Below, one piece after another: positions 44,752 through 58,645 of a stretch of DNA of 64,000 nt (position 1 is its first letter; each line of letters opens with the position of its first letter). Both the position numbers and the translations under genes were made by a program. The DNA lies in contig NC_053497.1 of the NCBI RefSeq assembly GCF_905171775.1, positions 103,250,157 to 103,314,156 of the forward strand, given 5' to 3'. Source of the stretch: Rana temporaria. Its lineage: Eukaryota; Chordata; Amphibia; Anura; Ranidae. The notes beneath the pieces were generated by a model, which saw only the letters and a program-made list of their open reading frames with translations, had not been told where the DNA came from and searched no databases.

Positions 44752-45167
44752 TAGACCTCCTCTGTAACTCGAAAATAGTAACCTGTAAAAAAATTTAAAG
44801 CGTCGCCGATGGAGATTTTTAGATACCGAAGTTTGGCGCCATTCCATGAGTGTGCGCAATTTTAAAGCGTGACATGTTGGGTATCTATTTACTTGGCGTA
44901 ACATCATCTTTCACATTATACAAAAAAATTGGGCTTACGCTACTGTTTTGTTATTTTTTAATTCAGGAAACCGTATTTTTCCCAAAAAAAGGCGTTTGAA
45001 AAATAATTGCGCAAATACCGTGCGAGGGAAAAAAAATGACCACTATTTTACTCCCTAGGGTGTCTGCTAAAAATAATGTTTGCGGGTTCTGATTAATTTT
45101 CTAGCAAAAAAAATTAGATTTTTACATGAAGGAGAGAAGTGCCAAAATAGGCCCGGTGTGGAAGTGG
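44752..45167. repeat. CCACTT-family element, right part only
   Basis: CTAGACCTCCTCTGTAACTC at the left matches 20762 on; the end GTGTGGAAGTGG lies before TTAA (45168-45171). The left half is missing. Confidence 0.75.
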
Positions 45168-45171
45168 TTAA

Positions 45172-45430
45172 GATATCTGAATCAAGTGCAGTTAGTGGCT
45201 GTGATACGCTGTTTCAGTTCCACTAGATCAACAGGAAGGGGAGTTGTGAATACCTTGTCCTTTACATACCCCCACAGGAAAAAGTCACAAGGTGTTTAGT
45301 CAAGACTTCTGGGTGGCCGTTGGGTCAGTGGCATGTTGTAGTCCGTGAGTTATCCAATCCATCAGTGAGGAAGATGTTCATTGAGGTAATCTTGCACTGA
45401 CCAGTTTGGGGGTGCACCATACAAATTCGG
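45172..45430 (-). pseudogene. IS630/mariner-type transposase relic
   Basis: The minus strand encodes CDFFLWGYVKDKVFTTPLPV then DLVELKQRIT, ending in a stop; this is the C-terminal catalytic segment of a DDE/D transposase, where the residue before FFLWG is the last acidic site. Upstream parts are too decayed to read. Confidence 0.65.
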
Positions 45431-46042
45431 AGAATAAAGTTGTCACCCTGCAACTGTGCCATCAACCTAACTGTTCGCAGTTGTGGTCCATGTCTTCAAC
45501 TGTTACTGTTTTACAGCATTTGGAAACGGTATACTTTTATGAATGCCCCTGTATATATGTTTGTTTTAAAACCGTCAGTTATGGCCATTCTGAATTTTCG
45601 GTTTGGCACAGAAATGTTCATTTCGGTGCACCACTAATATTAATGCTCTCATTTGTAGTTTCCACTCTCATATATTTTCAACTGGTGGGGAACATTGTAG
45701 ACGCCTGGTGTGGAGATCTTTAGATACACATTGCTATATGGTATATATTGTGGGGGCTATGGATGGCCTCATGGTTTGGTTGCAAGTCCTACTCTATATC
45801 TGATTTTCTAGCATCAATTTTATTGACCCAAAAACTTTTGTTTGGTGTGCAGCTCATTACGGGTGATCACTTAAACATCTAAGTGTAGAAAGTTGTCAAG
45901 AATCAAGATCCAATGTGTACCACCAGTCCACCATCTGTGTCCCCACTGGAGAGGATGTATACTTGCTACCTGTTCTTCTAACACTTTTCTTCTGGGAAAG
46001 AAGGGGAAATCTCTACCATGGGGACACGGCAAAAGATGATTT
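45431..46042. other. Repeat-like, no gene
   Basis: Contains CGGTTTGGCACAGAAATG, a word that looks like part of a dispersed element. No coding support. Confidence 0.35.
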
Positions 46043-46445
46043 GCCATATACATGTGAAACTCAAAATATTTGAATATCGTGCAAAAGTTCATTTATTTCA
46101 CTAATGCAATTTTAAAAGGTGAAAGTAATAAATGAGATGGACTCATTACATGCAAAGCAAGATAGTTCAAGCCGTGATTTCACAACCCCAAATGCACAAT
46201 CTCAGAAAATTTGAATATTACATGCAATCAATACAACAAGGATTCTACATAGAATATCAGACCTCTGAAAAGTATAAGCATGCATATGTACTCAGTACTT
46301 GGTTTGGGCTCCTTTTGCAGCAATTACTGCCTCAATGCAGCGTGGCATGGAAGCTATCAGCCTGTGGCACTGCTGAGGTGTTATGGAAGACCAGTATGCT
46401 TCAATAGTTCAAAGTTCAAGGGGGCCGAATACTTTCGCAAGGCAC

Positions 46446-46447
<2 letters not shown>
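46043..46447 (-). pseudogene. Tc1-like transposase C-terminus and element ends
   Basis: Minus strand at about 46290-46410 reads SSITPQQCHRLIASMPRCIE then AVIAAKGAQTKY and a stop, the usual C-terminus of a Tc1-type transposase. GAATACTTTCGCAAGGCACTG at 46429-46447 resembles another Tc1 end. Confidence 0.8.

Positions 46448-46516
<69 letters not shown>
46448..46516. repeat. (GT)n(AT)n microsatellite
   Basis: About 12 GT units followed by about 22 AT units. Confidence 0.95.
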
Positions 46517-46519
<3 letters not shown>

Positions 46520-46868
46520 GTATTTTTTTGTATGGAATGCAGATGTTGAGAGAACCTTGAGCAGACTACTCAGGACAGTGTATTGTGCTGTCATACTAGG
46601 ACCCTGGGAGCATTTGGACCTTCATGCCTTGGTTTAGTGTAGATTTCTTCTAGCATGTTTGCATTGAAACTTTGTATTATGTAATATTTACAGTCTGCTT
46701 CTGAGGTTAGTAGATGGACAGTCTGAGGAGCCAGGCCACTTCAGCACCTATAATAATGCTTCTCTTGGCTTTCTTTTTTTTTTTTTTTTTGTCTGTTGAA
46801 GCACTTTATTTTACTCCTTAGAGAGTAGACTGGCTACTGAGTTATACATCCATTCATTCACTAATGTT
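46517..46868. other. No feature recognised
   Basis: Contains a T run at 46775-46790; otherwise unremarkable intron sequence. Confidence 0.35.
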
Positions 46869-47683
46869 GGGCTGGCTCACACCACAGTCCAGTGCTTTTT
46901 TTATTTTTCCCTGCATCAAAAGCGCATGGATAGTAGGCTATATGTTTTTCCAGTGGCATAGTTCACAACCGTATGGTCAGTTCCAGCTCCAGAAAAAATG
47001 TAGAACATGCTGCGATTTTTTTCTGTACTGGAATGCGGTAAAACGCATCAAAAACACACCGGAATGCAGATATCCTTATTTAAAGCGGTTCTCCACCCTA
47101 AAGTGGAGTCCCGCTGATCGGAACCCTCCCCCCCTCCGGTGTCACATTTGACACCTTTCAGGGGGGAGGGGGGTGCAGATACCTGTCTAAAGACAGGTAT
47201 TTGCACCCACTTCCGGCCACACGATACGGGCAAAAGACGGGCATTCCGTCACATCCCGTCTGTCGCCCGTTGTGTGCTGGGAACACTCGGCTCCCAGCAC
47301 ACAGCGGGAGCCAATGGGCTGGCGCGGCGCGACTCGCGCATGCGCCGTAGGGAACCGGGCAGTGAAGCCGCAGCGCTTCACTTCCTGGTTCCCTGAGCGT
47401 GGATGGCGGGGGGAGCAGCAGAGAGACGAGCGATCGCTCGTGCTCTGCTGCGATCGGCGCTGGACTCCAGGACAGGTAAGTGTCCTAATATTAAAAGTCA
47501 GCAGCTGCAGTATTTGTAGCTGCTGGCTTTTAATATTATTTTCCCGTGGCACATCCGCTTTAAGGTGAAGAAAAAAAGAGGGGAAAAAATGCACCATAAC
47601 GCATCAAAAGTGCATAAAAAACGCACATGCAGAAACTCTTCCGGAATGCATCCGGACTGAGTTTCTATGGTGTGAACCTGCCC
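46869..47683. mobile_element. MITE with GGGCTGGCTCACACCA ends, split by a TTAA element
   Basis: Left GGGCTGGCTCACACCACAG, right CTATGGTGTGAACCTGCCC. A second element is inserted at 47083-47558. Confidence 0.72.
47083..47558. mobile_element. Nested TTAA-flanked element (AGCGG ends)
   Basis: TTAA on both sides (47079-47082, 47559-47562); ends AGCGGTTCTCCACCC and GTGGCACATCCGCT. It contains a hairpin at CTGTCTAAAGACAG and shares its left part with 6433-6583. Confidence 0.78.
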
Positions 47684-48510
47684 TAAAAACAGTTGTACAG
47701 CAGGTGGGAGAGATTTGCATGTTATTATCCATAATTCCTTGCTGTGGCAGAAGTAATGAGGTAGATTTGTGGAGAAAGTTAAACAGAAACATGCACCATG
47801 TTCATCCATAAGGCAGAGCAGTGACATGCATTATCCTCAGCAGCCTATCCGATGTTGGTTTGCTGTATTTGCTAGTTATTTGTTTTGAGTTTTTACTTGC
47901 CTCCTATAGTGTAATTCATTCTGGTAGCTGAGCAGCAAGTTCTTAATAAGGCTGTAGGTGGCAGCACAGACCCACAGATACTCCTATCTAGGTAATGAAT
48001 TATGTGCCGCATTGGCAATAGCTGGTTAGTATGGGAGCGAGGACTTACCCAACACAGCATGCGATCATCCATGCTGTAACTGATTAAATCACATCTCTTA
48101 TGCTAAAAGGGAAATCGTTTAGAGATTTTTAGTTGTACATGTAAAAGTAGTGCCCTTGATGTAAATAGCCTTATCTGCGTTTTATTATAATGTTTTATAA
48201 ACTTTGTTCCTGTGTATGTGTCATCATCGTATTTATCTAAATGGGGCACCCATATATGTCCATTAGATATGCTGCTTCTGCCACCTGATTAGTAGTGCTG
48301 TAATTGTAGGGGAGGAATCGTGCAAAACATTTCTTTATGCCCCCATGGACAGATATGCATTCTATTCATAAGCTCTGGTTTATAGTACAGATACAACCTA
48401 ATATTTTAGTTCCTTTTAGCCCACCTCACCATCAAGTGTCTAGCTTTTCCGTCTAAATGCTCCATTGCAAAGAAGCTGTGGTTTGCATGCACTGCAGAAG
48501 GCCAACTTGC
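47684..48510. other. Repeat-poor block, possible conserved non-coding element
   Basis: 47930-48420 has no terminal repeats or tandem repeats and a complex base mix (for example AATGAATTATGTGCCGCATT and GTAATTGTAG). No ORF. Function unknown. Confidence 0.25.
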
Positions 48511-48514
48511 TTAA

Positions 48515-49499
48515 CCACTTAAGCCCCGGACCAAAATGCTGCCTAAAGACCCAAGGGGTTTTTACAGTTCGGGACTGCGTCGCTTTAACAGACAATTGCG
48601 CGGTCGTGCGACATGGCTCCCAAACAAAATTGGCGTCTTTTTTTCCCCACAAATAGAGCTTTCTTTTGGTGGTATTTGATCACCTCTGCGGTTTTTATTT
48701 TTTGCGCTATAAACAAAAATAGAGCGACAATTTTGAAAAAAATTCAATATTTTTTACTTTTTGCTGTAATAAATATCCCCCAAAAACATATATAAAATTT
48801 ATTTTTTCCTCAGTTTAGGCCGATACGTATTCTTCTACCTATTTTTGGTAAAAAAAATCGCAATAATCGTTTATTGGTTGGTTTGCGCAAAATTTATAGC
48901 ATTTACAAAATAGGGGATAGTTTTTTTTTTTTTTTTTTTTACTACTAATGGCGGCGATCAGCGATTTTTTTCGTGACTGCGACATTATGGCGGACACTTC
49001 GGACAATTTTGACACATTTTTGGGACAATTGTCATTTTCACAGCAAAAAATGCATTTAAATTGCATTGTTTATTGTGAAAATGACAGTTGCAGTTTGGGA
49101 GTTAAACACAGGGGGCACTGTAGGAGTTGGGGATCACTGTGTATGTGTTTACTAGTGTAGGGGTGTGTGGCTGTAGGAATGACGTCATTGATCGTGTCTC
49201 CCCTATAAAGGGGATGACGCGATCGATGCGCCGACACAGTGAAGCACGGGGAAGCCGTGTTTACACACGGCTCTCCCCGTTCTTCAGCTCCGGGGAGCGA
49301 TCGCGACGGAGCGGCTATAAACAAATAGCCGCGCCGTCGTCCCGGATCGCTCCCCGAGCGGACCCGACCTCCGCATGTACCGGGGGGGGGTCCCGATCGG
49401 ACCCCCCACCCACGTCTAGCAGAGGACGTACAGGTACGTGATTGTGCCTGTCCGTGCCATTCTGCCGACGTAAATGTACATGAGGAGGTCGGGAAGTGG
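48515..49499. mobile_element. TTAA-flanked element (CCACTT family), copy 4, full length
   Basis: TTAA at 48511-48514 and 49500-49503; ends CCACTTAAGCCCCGG and GGTCGGGAAGTGG. Contains the shared GCGTCGCTTTAAC and CAATTGCGCGGTCGTGCGAC block and a GC-rich right half with hairpin words. Confidence 0.82.
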
Positions 49500-49528
49500 T
49501 TAAAGTGAATGTAATTTAATGTGTAATT

Positions 49529-49911
49529 AGGCTCCATTCACACTAATGCGTTTTTTGATGCATTTTGCAGAAATGCAAGGATTTTTTTTTTTAACATGGT
49601 TTCCTATGTTCACATCAATGCTTTTTTATGCCTCTGCGTTTTTGGAAAGGGTCTTTTTTTACCTCCAAAAAGCAGCATTTTGCATGTAATAGAATTCAAT
49701 AGACCCACATCCAAAACGCAAGTACTGCGATTTTGCAGCAGTTTGCGGTTTTTTTTTAAACCTGTTTATAGCTGCTTGTTAAAGGAAATGTAAAAAAATA
49801 AAAATTGCAGCAAAAAAAAAAAAATGCAAATCGCTGTAAAATCACGGTAAAAACACAGCAAGCACTGCAAAAACGCTCAAAAGCAACATGCATAGGTGTG
49901 AATCGAGCCTT
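49529..49911. mobile_element. 383-bp MITE with AGGCTCCATTCACAC ends
   Basis: Left AGGCTCCATTCACACTAATG, right GTGTGAATCGAGCCT. Internal words TGCGTTTTT and AAAACGC repeat on opposite arms. Confidence 0.8.
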
Positions 49912-50351
49912 AGAGTCTCATCCTCTTCCTTTTTTTTTTTTTAATATACTTGTGTATATGTGTGGGTGTACAGTATATATAAAAATTCACCTATAAAATA
50001 TGAACGCACATATTTTTGCAGGAGAAAAAAAATGGGAATTTTTAATTTTTTCCACAGAAGCCTGCAAAACATTGCACCAGAGATCAGTTGATTAAAAGTT
50101 AAATGTCAGGCTCCTGTAAACTCCTTCTCTAGGTCCCTTTGCCCGTACCTCCGTGGGGACTTTCAGTTAGGAAGGGTCAATGGACTATGGGTGCTCTGAT
50201 TACCGCACTTGTGTTCCACGGATAAGTAAACGTTTTTAATATCCACGCAGCCACCATTTCAGATGATAACTTATTAATTCACAGATCTCTGTGGCTCTAC
50301 AGGCACAGCTGTGCCAGTTTTAAAGTTGACAGCAGCAAGTTACAAACAATT

Positions 50352-50380
<29 letters not shown>
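49912..50380. other. Intron sequence with T runs
   Basis: T homopolymers at 49931-49942 and 50354-50382. No repeat ends or coding support recognised. Confidence 0.35.
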
Positions 50381-51148
<768 letters not shown>

Positions 51149-51152
51149 TTTA

Positions 51153-51720
<568 letters not shown>

Positions 51721-52059
51721 TAAAAGCATTTTTTAAGCTCCATGTTCTGAGGCCTTAGTAGGGGGCTGTTTTGGTTCCTTTATAGCCTACCTCCCCATAA
51801 CGTGTTGGGTTGTACTATTAAACAGAAATGTAGCTGTATGTTTTAAATGTAAGTCCCAAAGACGCTTATACTGATGTTCAGACAATAATAGAGTGAGCTG
51901 TGCTGTACTGTACTGTTTCGCCTAATGTCCCCTGTTGGGGATGCTTTGTAGCATTAGATAATGTTGCCAAACGCCCCTTTTGGTCGTCCTCTAAAGAACA
52001 ATCAGTAGGATTTTATGAAGAATATACAGTCCTGCCCTATGGAGGTGGTGAATTGTGAA
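51721..52059. other. No feature recognised
   Basis: Intron sequence without repeat ends or coding support. Confidence 0.35.
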
Positions 52060-52450
52060 AAATGATAATAATTATCTCCTCTAGTTAGCTTCCAATCTTC
52101 ATTTTTAAACTGTAATTACATATTTTATTATAAACTAATTGTAATTATTTCCATTGAGCACAGTAATTACCACTGTCTATTTGTTTAATGATTTTGGATC
52201 GTGGTGCTGCGGGGAGCAGAAACCTTCCCAAATCGCAGCCCTGCGAGGAGCATAGTGCAGGCACCGGACTGTCAGTTGGGGACGGTTGATGGGAAATGTT
52301 TGGCAGTGCAGGGAAATTCAGCCTCCAAGCTGTAACTGGGCTTTTAAATGGAATGTTAGTACGTAATTATCTAAAAAATAAACATTTTTAATGAGGCCTG
52401 TGGTATGTATAATTTCATCACATGAAAACAGTCTGGGGAGACGGCTGTCT
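52060..52450. other. Repeat-free block with clustered TAATTA sites, candidate enhancer
   Basis: No repeat structure or ORF. 52110-52200 has several homeodomain-type words (TAATTAC, CTAATTGTAATTA, GTAATTAC), and further on GTACGTAATTATC and TTTTTAATGAGG. This composition is typical of deeply conserved developmental enhancers, but conservation cannot be checked here. Confidence 0.35.
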
Positions 52451-52949
52451 GATAACATCCACCATCCTAGTTGGTAAAATAACACGAGTGACAAGGTCAG
52501 TTCAAGGATATGCTCACTAACTGCAAAGATCTTCCTGAACAGTACTCTTTCCTGCTACCTCCACATTTTGATTTAGAAAAAAGTCTCCACTGTCTAAGCT
52601 CTGCCTTTATAAATATGAAGCTCAGGGGTGGAGTTGTGACCACCCATTAAGAGGACAGTGAGGGATTTGTGTGTAACAGGTACCCACTCCCACTTTCGCT
52701 CGGGCTGCCTATGCGGTCCGAGCAGAAGTTCTCCTCTTCCCCTCCCTCCATGCAATTTTCCAGAATATTGCCTGTCCATTAAGGAGGCGCAGCGTGACTT
52801 GCGCATGCGCTGTGTGCACCCGGTTGTGAAGACACAAGCTGTCACAGCTGGGTGCCCACACTTGTAATACCAGCGCCGGGGAGAGGAGTGGGAGAGGACT
52901 GAGGGTTTGGGCGGCCACATTGCTAGATTGTGGGACTTTTTGTAGCTGC

Positions 52950-54112
52950 TGACTTTGATTTTTTATTTGCGATGTTGTGGTGGACAGGTTGGACACTTGA
53001 CACAGTTTTAGGACCATTTACAGAGCGACCAGTGCTATAAAAATGCACTGATTACTATGTAACTGTCACTGGCAGGGAAGGGGTTAACACCAGGGGGTTA
53101 AATGTGTACCCTATTGTGTGTTCCAACTGTGAGGGGGGTGGGACTAACTAGGAGATTTGACAGATCATGTTTTCTACTTTGTAGAAAGACACAATGGCCC
53201 AGATTCACAAAGTACTTGCGCCGATGTATCTCGAGATACGCCGCGTAAGTGCAAATATGCGCCGGATTTAGAAACTAAGATACGCCTCAAAATAGGCTTC
53301 ATCCGACCGATGTAACTTGCCGGCGTAGAGTGTGCGCATATATACGCTGGACGTATTTGGTGCTCCTATTGATTTTCTATTCACATATGCAAATGAGGGA
53401 GATACGCTGATTCACGAACGTACGTCTGTCCGACGCAGTGCGCGTAAAGTCATACGTCCGGCGTAAAGTTATGCCCCATAAAGGAGGTGTAACTCGGCAG
53501 CATCCATGCAAAGGGCTGCACCAGGGAACACAAGCCGACGTATTTTACGTAGGACGTGAATATGACTAGGCGTAGGTTACGTTCACGCCATAGGCAGTGA
53601 TCCGACGTGATTGTGAGCATGCGCACTGAGATGCGCCCACGGGACGGCGCATGCGCAGTTGGCGATTCGTATCTGTCTGGTGCTCGGCCCATCATTTGCA
53701 TGGGGTCACACCTCATTAGCATGGCTTACGCCCACTTCCACTTATGCCGACTTATGCCTTGGAAACCCAGCGCAGATTTGGGAGGAAGTGCTTTGTGAAT
53801 TCAGTGCTTGCCTCTCTGCTCTGCGTCAACGTAGCGTAAAGGAGATACGCTACGGCGGAATAAATATGCGCCAGTGTCTGTGAATCCGGGCCAATCTGTC
53901 TTGTCTCCTCAGACAGCACAGAGATTTGTGTGTTTACACGCACAAACCCCCATGCTCCCGCTGGTACACGCGATCGCGCCTGCGCATCTGGTTCCCTGCC
54001 GGGGGCGTGCGGGCTTCCGACGGGTCTCCTGGGCGAAGCCGTATATATACAGGATTTCGCCCAGGAGAGCCATTCTGCCACAGTATATCTGCATGAGCTG
54101 GTCGGTAACTGG
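52950..54112. mobile_element. CCACTT-family-like element split by a PIF-like MITE
   Basis: The sequence at 52960-53195 (GACACAGTTTTAGGACCATT and similar) resumes at 53893 and ends GGTCGGTAACTGG before TTAA (54113-54116). The MITE at 53196-53892 interrupts it. The left end is not clear. A hairpin CTCCTGGGCGAA/TTCGCCCAGGAG lies at about 54026-54066. Confidence 0.6.
53196..53892. mobile_element. PIF/Harbinger-like MITE, copy 6
   Basis: Ends GGCCCAGATTCAC and GTGAATCCGGGCC with AAT on both sides (53193-53195, 53893-53895). Confidence 0.88.
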
Positions 54113-54303
54113 TTAAATCAGCTCAGATTACCTTAATCAGAATTTTTTTTAATGCCCTGCAGCCAAAATACAGATACTTCTTCTTGTTTAATGACTTATC
54201 TGTTTGAGCTAGAGTTTTGTGTTTTTTAGACCTTTTTTCCCCAATACAGTACAGTAGTTAAGGATGCTTAAAATATTGATTACTTGTGGCTCCTCGTTTT
54301 TAA

Positions 54304-54867
54304 CCACTTAAGGACCACCTCCTGCACATTTACGTCAGCAGAAAGGCACGGCTGGGCACAGGCACGTACCTGCACGTCCCCTTTAAGTGCCCAGCCGTGG
54401 GTCGCGCGTGCGACCCGGTCCGAAGCTTTGTGACCCGCGCCATAAAACTATCCCCTATTTTGTAAACGCTATAAATTTTGCGCAAACCAATCGTTAAACG
54501 CTTATTGCGATTTGTTTTTTGTTTTTTTTTACCAAAAATATGTAGAAGAATACGTATTGGCTCAAACTGAGAAAAAAAAATTTTTTTTATATCTTTTTTG
54601 GGGGTATTTATTACAGCAAAAAGTAAAAAAAAAAATTTTTTCCAAAATTTTCGCTCCTATTTTTGTTTATAGCGCAAAAAATAAAAACCGCAGAGGTGAT
54701 CAAATACCACCAAAAGAAAGCTCTATTTGTGGGAAAAAAAGGACGCCAATTTTGTTTGGGAGCCACATCGCACGACCGCGCAATTGTCAGTTAAAGCGAC
54801 ACAGTGCCGAATCGCAAAAACTGGCCAGGTCCTTTTTTACCTGCATATTGGTCCGGGTCTTAAATGG
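54304..54867. mobile_element. CCACTT-family element, internally deleted copy
   Basis: TTAA at 54300-54303 and 54868-54871; ends CCACTTAAGGACC and GGGTCTTAAATGG. Shorter than other copies, and carries the TCAAATACCACCAAAAGAAA block. Confidence 0.8.
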
Positions 54868-54908
54868 TTAAAGACCTGGACGTTAAGTGAGGAGTACCTG
54901 TACACAAA

Positions 54909-55622
54909 GGCCCAGATTCTCAAAAGAGATACAACGGCGTATATCTCCAGATACGCCATCGTATCTCTGCGTTGTACCGTCGTATCTATGCGCCTGATTC
55001 TTAGAATCAGTTCCACATAGATATCTATTAGATCCGACTGCATATTTACGCTGGCCGCTAGGGGCGTGTACGCTGATTTACGTGTCGAAATATGTAAATC
55101 AGCTAGATACGCGAATTCACGAACGTACGCCCGGCCGACACAGTAAAGTTACGCCGTTTACGTTAGGCTTTTCCCGGCATAAAGTTACCCCTGCTATATG
55201 GTGGCGTAAGTGCGGCGCACCAATGTTAAGCATGGCCGTCGTTCCCGTGATGAAATTTTTACGTCATTTGCGTAAGTCGTCCGTGAATGGGGCTGGACGT
55301 CATTTACGTATACGTCGAAACCAATACGTCCTTGCGGCGTACTTTCACGCAAAGCACACTGGGATATTCCATGGACGGCGCATGCGCCGTAAGTGAAAAA
55401 CGTCAATCACGTCGGGTCGTGAATAATTTACATAACACACGCCCACCTCTTCACAATTTGAATTAGGCGGGCTTATGCCGGACGATTTACACTACGCCGC
55501 CGCAACTTACGGAGCAAGTGCTTTGAGAATACTGCACTTGCCCGTCTAAGTTGCGGAGGCGTAACGTAAATCAGATACGTTACGCCCGCACAAAGTTCCG
55601 CGCTCCTACGAGAATCTGGCCC
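54909..55622. mobile_element. PIF/Harbinger-like MITE, copy 7
   Basis: Ends GGCCCAGATTCTC and GAGAATCTGGCCC with AAA on both sides. Orientation is opposite to copy 8, judged by the subterminal ATTCTTAGAAT hairpin. Confidence 0.88.
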
Positions 55623-56435
55623 AAAGTTCTGGTCATTGGACGTTTACTTGATAAAGTCTGTTGTATACCTTCCTCTCTCTTTACTTCTGCTTACCCAGTC
55701 ATATTTAAGCTTCTGCCACAGGTTTGAATTTGGTGGATAATATTGATATATATTATACTATTATACATTATTCTTATTTTTTCTTTTGCATTGGTGAATA
55801 GCCCTCCTGCATCACATTATGGGAAAAGAGTGTGATAAATAGGTTGTTGTAGTTTTGGGTCTTCTACCTTCTTGTATTAGTCATAGAGAAGTCACTCCGC
55901 ATGTACATCTGCAAAATGTCAACTCCTGCGCTGACTTAAATCCATTACTCCATGCACTGTGTCTGAAGTACTGGATGTAAAAAAATGACCCCAGCTCTCA
56001 GTAGAATATGGTGGGTTCTGCAGTTACATATTGCCAAAGGTGATGGATTACTCTCCCTTACTGTGAAGAGATCCCAGTTCATTATGATGTCTTGGCCGCT
56101 GGAGAGCATATACGTGTGGACGTTTTTTTTTTTTCTTGCCCCCATTAGAGCAAAAGTTAGGCCAACACATGGAAGGGTTACATGGTCCTTCGCAGTTACT
56201 ATGGATACGGCAGGTATTAACTAAACGCATGGACTCTGAGGGCCAGATTGGAGGTACTGCAGTAAAGAGAAACTCAGTAATGTGATTGAAGGACATTTCT
56301 ATTCCATGACAGGGGACACAGGGACTTGTCACAACTCTATACATTGACATTACAAACTAAAGATAATACAGGCCATACAATCTTCTTATGTCAGGAAACA
56401 AATTGTAAAATACATCAATGGCACCTTTCTTTGCA
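55623..56435. other. No feature recognised
   Basis: Intron sequence. Short frames here lack splice or family support. Confidence 0.35.
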
Positions 56436-56956
56436 CAGTGCCTTAAAGTATTCATACCCCTTGTAATTTTCCACATTTTGTCACGTCACAACCAAAAAAG
56501 TGGTTTAGAGCAAAGCATATTCATGTGTTAGAATGGCCCGGCCAAAGTCCAGACCTAAATCCAATTGAGAATCTGTGGTAAGAATTTCTGTTCACAGATG
56601 CTCTCCATCCAATCTGACAGAGCTTGAGCTAATTTATAAAGAAAAATGGGGAAAAAATGTCCCTCTCTAAATGTGCAAAGCTGGTAGAGGCATACCCAGA
56701 AAGACTTGTAGCTATAATTGTAGTGAAAGGTGGTTCTACAAAGTATTGACTAGGGGGGTGGGGGATACAAATGCACGCCACACTTTTCACATATTTATTT
56801 GTAAAATATTTTGAAAACCATTTAGCGTTTTCGCTCCACTTCACAATCATGTGCCACTTTGTGTTGGTCTATCGCATAAAATACATTTACGTTTTTGGTT
56901 GTAACATGACAAAATGTGGCAAATTTCAAGGGGTAGGAATACTTTTCAAGGCACTG
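56436..56956 (+). pseudogene. Tc1-like element, internally deleted, transposase C-terminus
   Basis: Both ends are present (CAGTGCCTTAAAGTATTCAT and its inverse ATACTTTTCAAGGCACTG). Between them the + strand reads SPDLNPIENLW, the block with the third acidic catalytic site, then decayed C-terminal sequence (KCAKLVEAYPERL, VKGGSTKY). The N-terminal two thirds of the gene are gone. Confidence 0.85.
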
Positions 56957-56989
56957 TATATATCCTCACAGAGCAAGTTACAATCACTG

Positions 56990-57690
56990 TGTCAGGTATT
57001 GAGACTGTAGACACAGAGGACCATGTGTTACCAATAGGTAAGGCTGTTGCCACAGAAGACCATGTGTTACCAATAGGTGAGACTGGTGCCAGAGAGCACC
57101 ATGTGTAAATGAAAGGTGAGGCTGAAGCTACAGAGGACCATGCGTTGCCTATGACACTGTAACCACAGAAGACAGTATATCACCTGCATGTGTGATTGTA
57201 ACCACAGATTTCCATATCTCACCTGTAGATAACACTGTAGCCAAAGAGGGCCGTGTGTGACCTACAACTAAGATTGTAGCCACAGGAGATCATGTATGAC
57301 CTGCAGGTGTGACTGTAGCCACAAGCGACCATGTGTCACCAGCCTGTGAGACTGTAGCCTTAGAGGACTGGGTGTCACCTACAAGTAAGATTGTAGCCAT
57401 GGGGGACTGTGTGTCACCTGCAGCCACAGTGGCCCGTGGATGAGTGTAGCCACAGGAGACTTTTACCTGTAGGTGAGACTGAAGCCACAGAGGACAGTCT
57501 GTCACCTTCAGGTGAGACTTTAGCCAAAGGGGACCTTGTGCCACTTACAGTTGAGACTTAGGCCACAGAGGACTGTAGGTCATCTGCAGATAAGCTTGTA
57601 GCCACGATGGACCGTGTATCACCTGCAGGTGTGACTGTAGCCACAAGAGACCATTTGTTACCTGCAAGTGAGAATATAGCTTCATGTCTC
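56990..57690. repeat. 39-bp minisatellite, about 17 degenerate copies
   Basis: The unit is near GTGAGACTGTAGCCACAGAG then GACCATGTGTCACCTGCAG. Copies vary widely, so it is old or inactive. Confidence 0.85.
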
Positions 57691-58410
57691 ACAACTATCA
57701 GAAGTTCAAATATGATTTAGTGATACAGAAAACAGAATTTACACACTCCAGGAGGTACATTCCTCTTATAGGACATTACAAAACAAATATTTTCAGTGTA
57801 TTTGTGTCAGTCCAGGATGAGGACCGAGTGCAAATTAAGGAGACGATGTGGACAGTCAGACAGATGTGTAGAGGAGAATTGTATTGGTTGCAATGAGGGA
57901 TCATCATACTGACAGGTCTAAACCTGGTGATCTAATTATTCTGATGGATGGAGTTGGTGATTACACAGTAGAGAAGAATAATGTCTCTGCTGTATTCTGT
58001 CACAGCATCACACTTTCAGCCAGGAGGCACATGGGGATTATTTGAGACTGGGGTGTAGTGGAGTTGCTGTGTGGAGAGGAGAACACTGATTTCTCTTCCA
58101 TATATATAATATTATTCATTCACTATATAGAGATGTTTATATGTCTATATGTATAATACTTTATAGGCCAAATGTCCAGCACAATGTCTAAATAAATCTG
58201 CTGTAGTCTTAATAGACTACAGCTCTACTTCTCTCTGTTGTCAGATACAATTATATTCAACTAACTTATAAATATAGTACAAAATATATAGTTGCCTTAT
58301 TTACATCTGTGCCATCACTGCTATGATCACTGCTGGCAGCATATAAACTTTAGAAAATAACTCCACTAAGCAATGTTTACTTCTACACAGAGCATTTTTT
58401 TTTTTTTAGG
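57691..58410. other. No feature recognised
   Basis: AT-rich intron sequence. The 70-codon frame at 57684-57896 has no family resemblance that I can see. Confidence 0.35.
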
Positions 58411-58414
58411 TTAA

Positions 58415-58645
58415 CCGCTTCCCACCTGCATCATTGTAAAATAACAGAACGGTAACCCTATTGTTCTGGGAGGATGTTGTATGACATCCCACCAAGAACG
58501 CACCTCGCACAGCCGCTCCGGGATTCAATCCAACGCGATCTGTTACCATCTGTGACTTATTCGTGTACCGACCAACTGCCAGTACAATGTGACCGCTGTG
58601 ATCAATCACAACAGATCACGTGATAGTTGTAAACAATGAATGGTC
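58415..58645. repeat. CCACTT-family element, left fragment
   Basis: Starts CCGCTTCCCACCTG after TTAA (58411-58414). A hairpin pair TGTTCTGGGAGGATG and CATCCCACCAAGAACG lies at 58459-58501. Truncated by the foldback that follows. Confidence 0.55.

Noticed and set aside
53450..54136. Several 60-109 codon frames on both strands
   Set aside because: All within a PIF-like MITE and the TTAA-type element it splits.
57684..57896. 70-codon + frame after the 39-bp minisatellite
   Set aside because: No recognisable family, no splice-site pair and no conservation evidence available.
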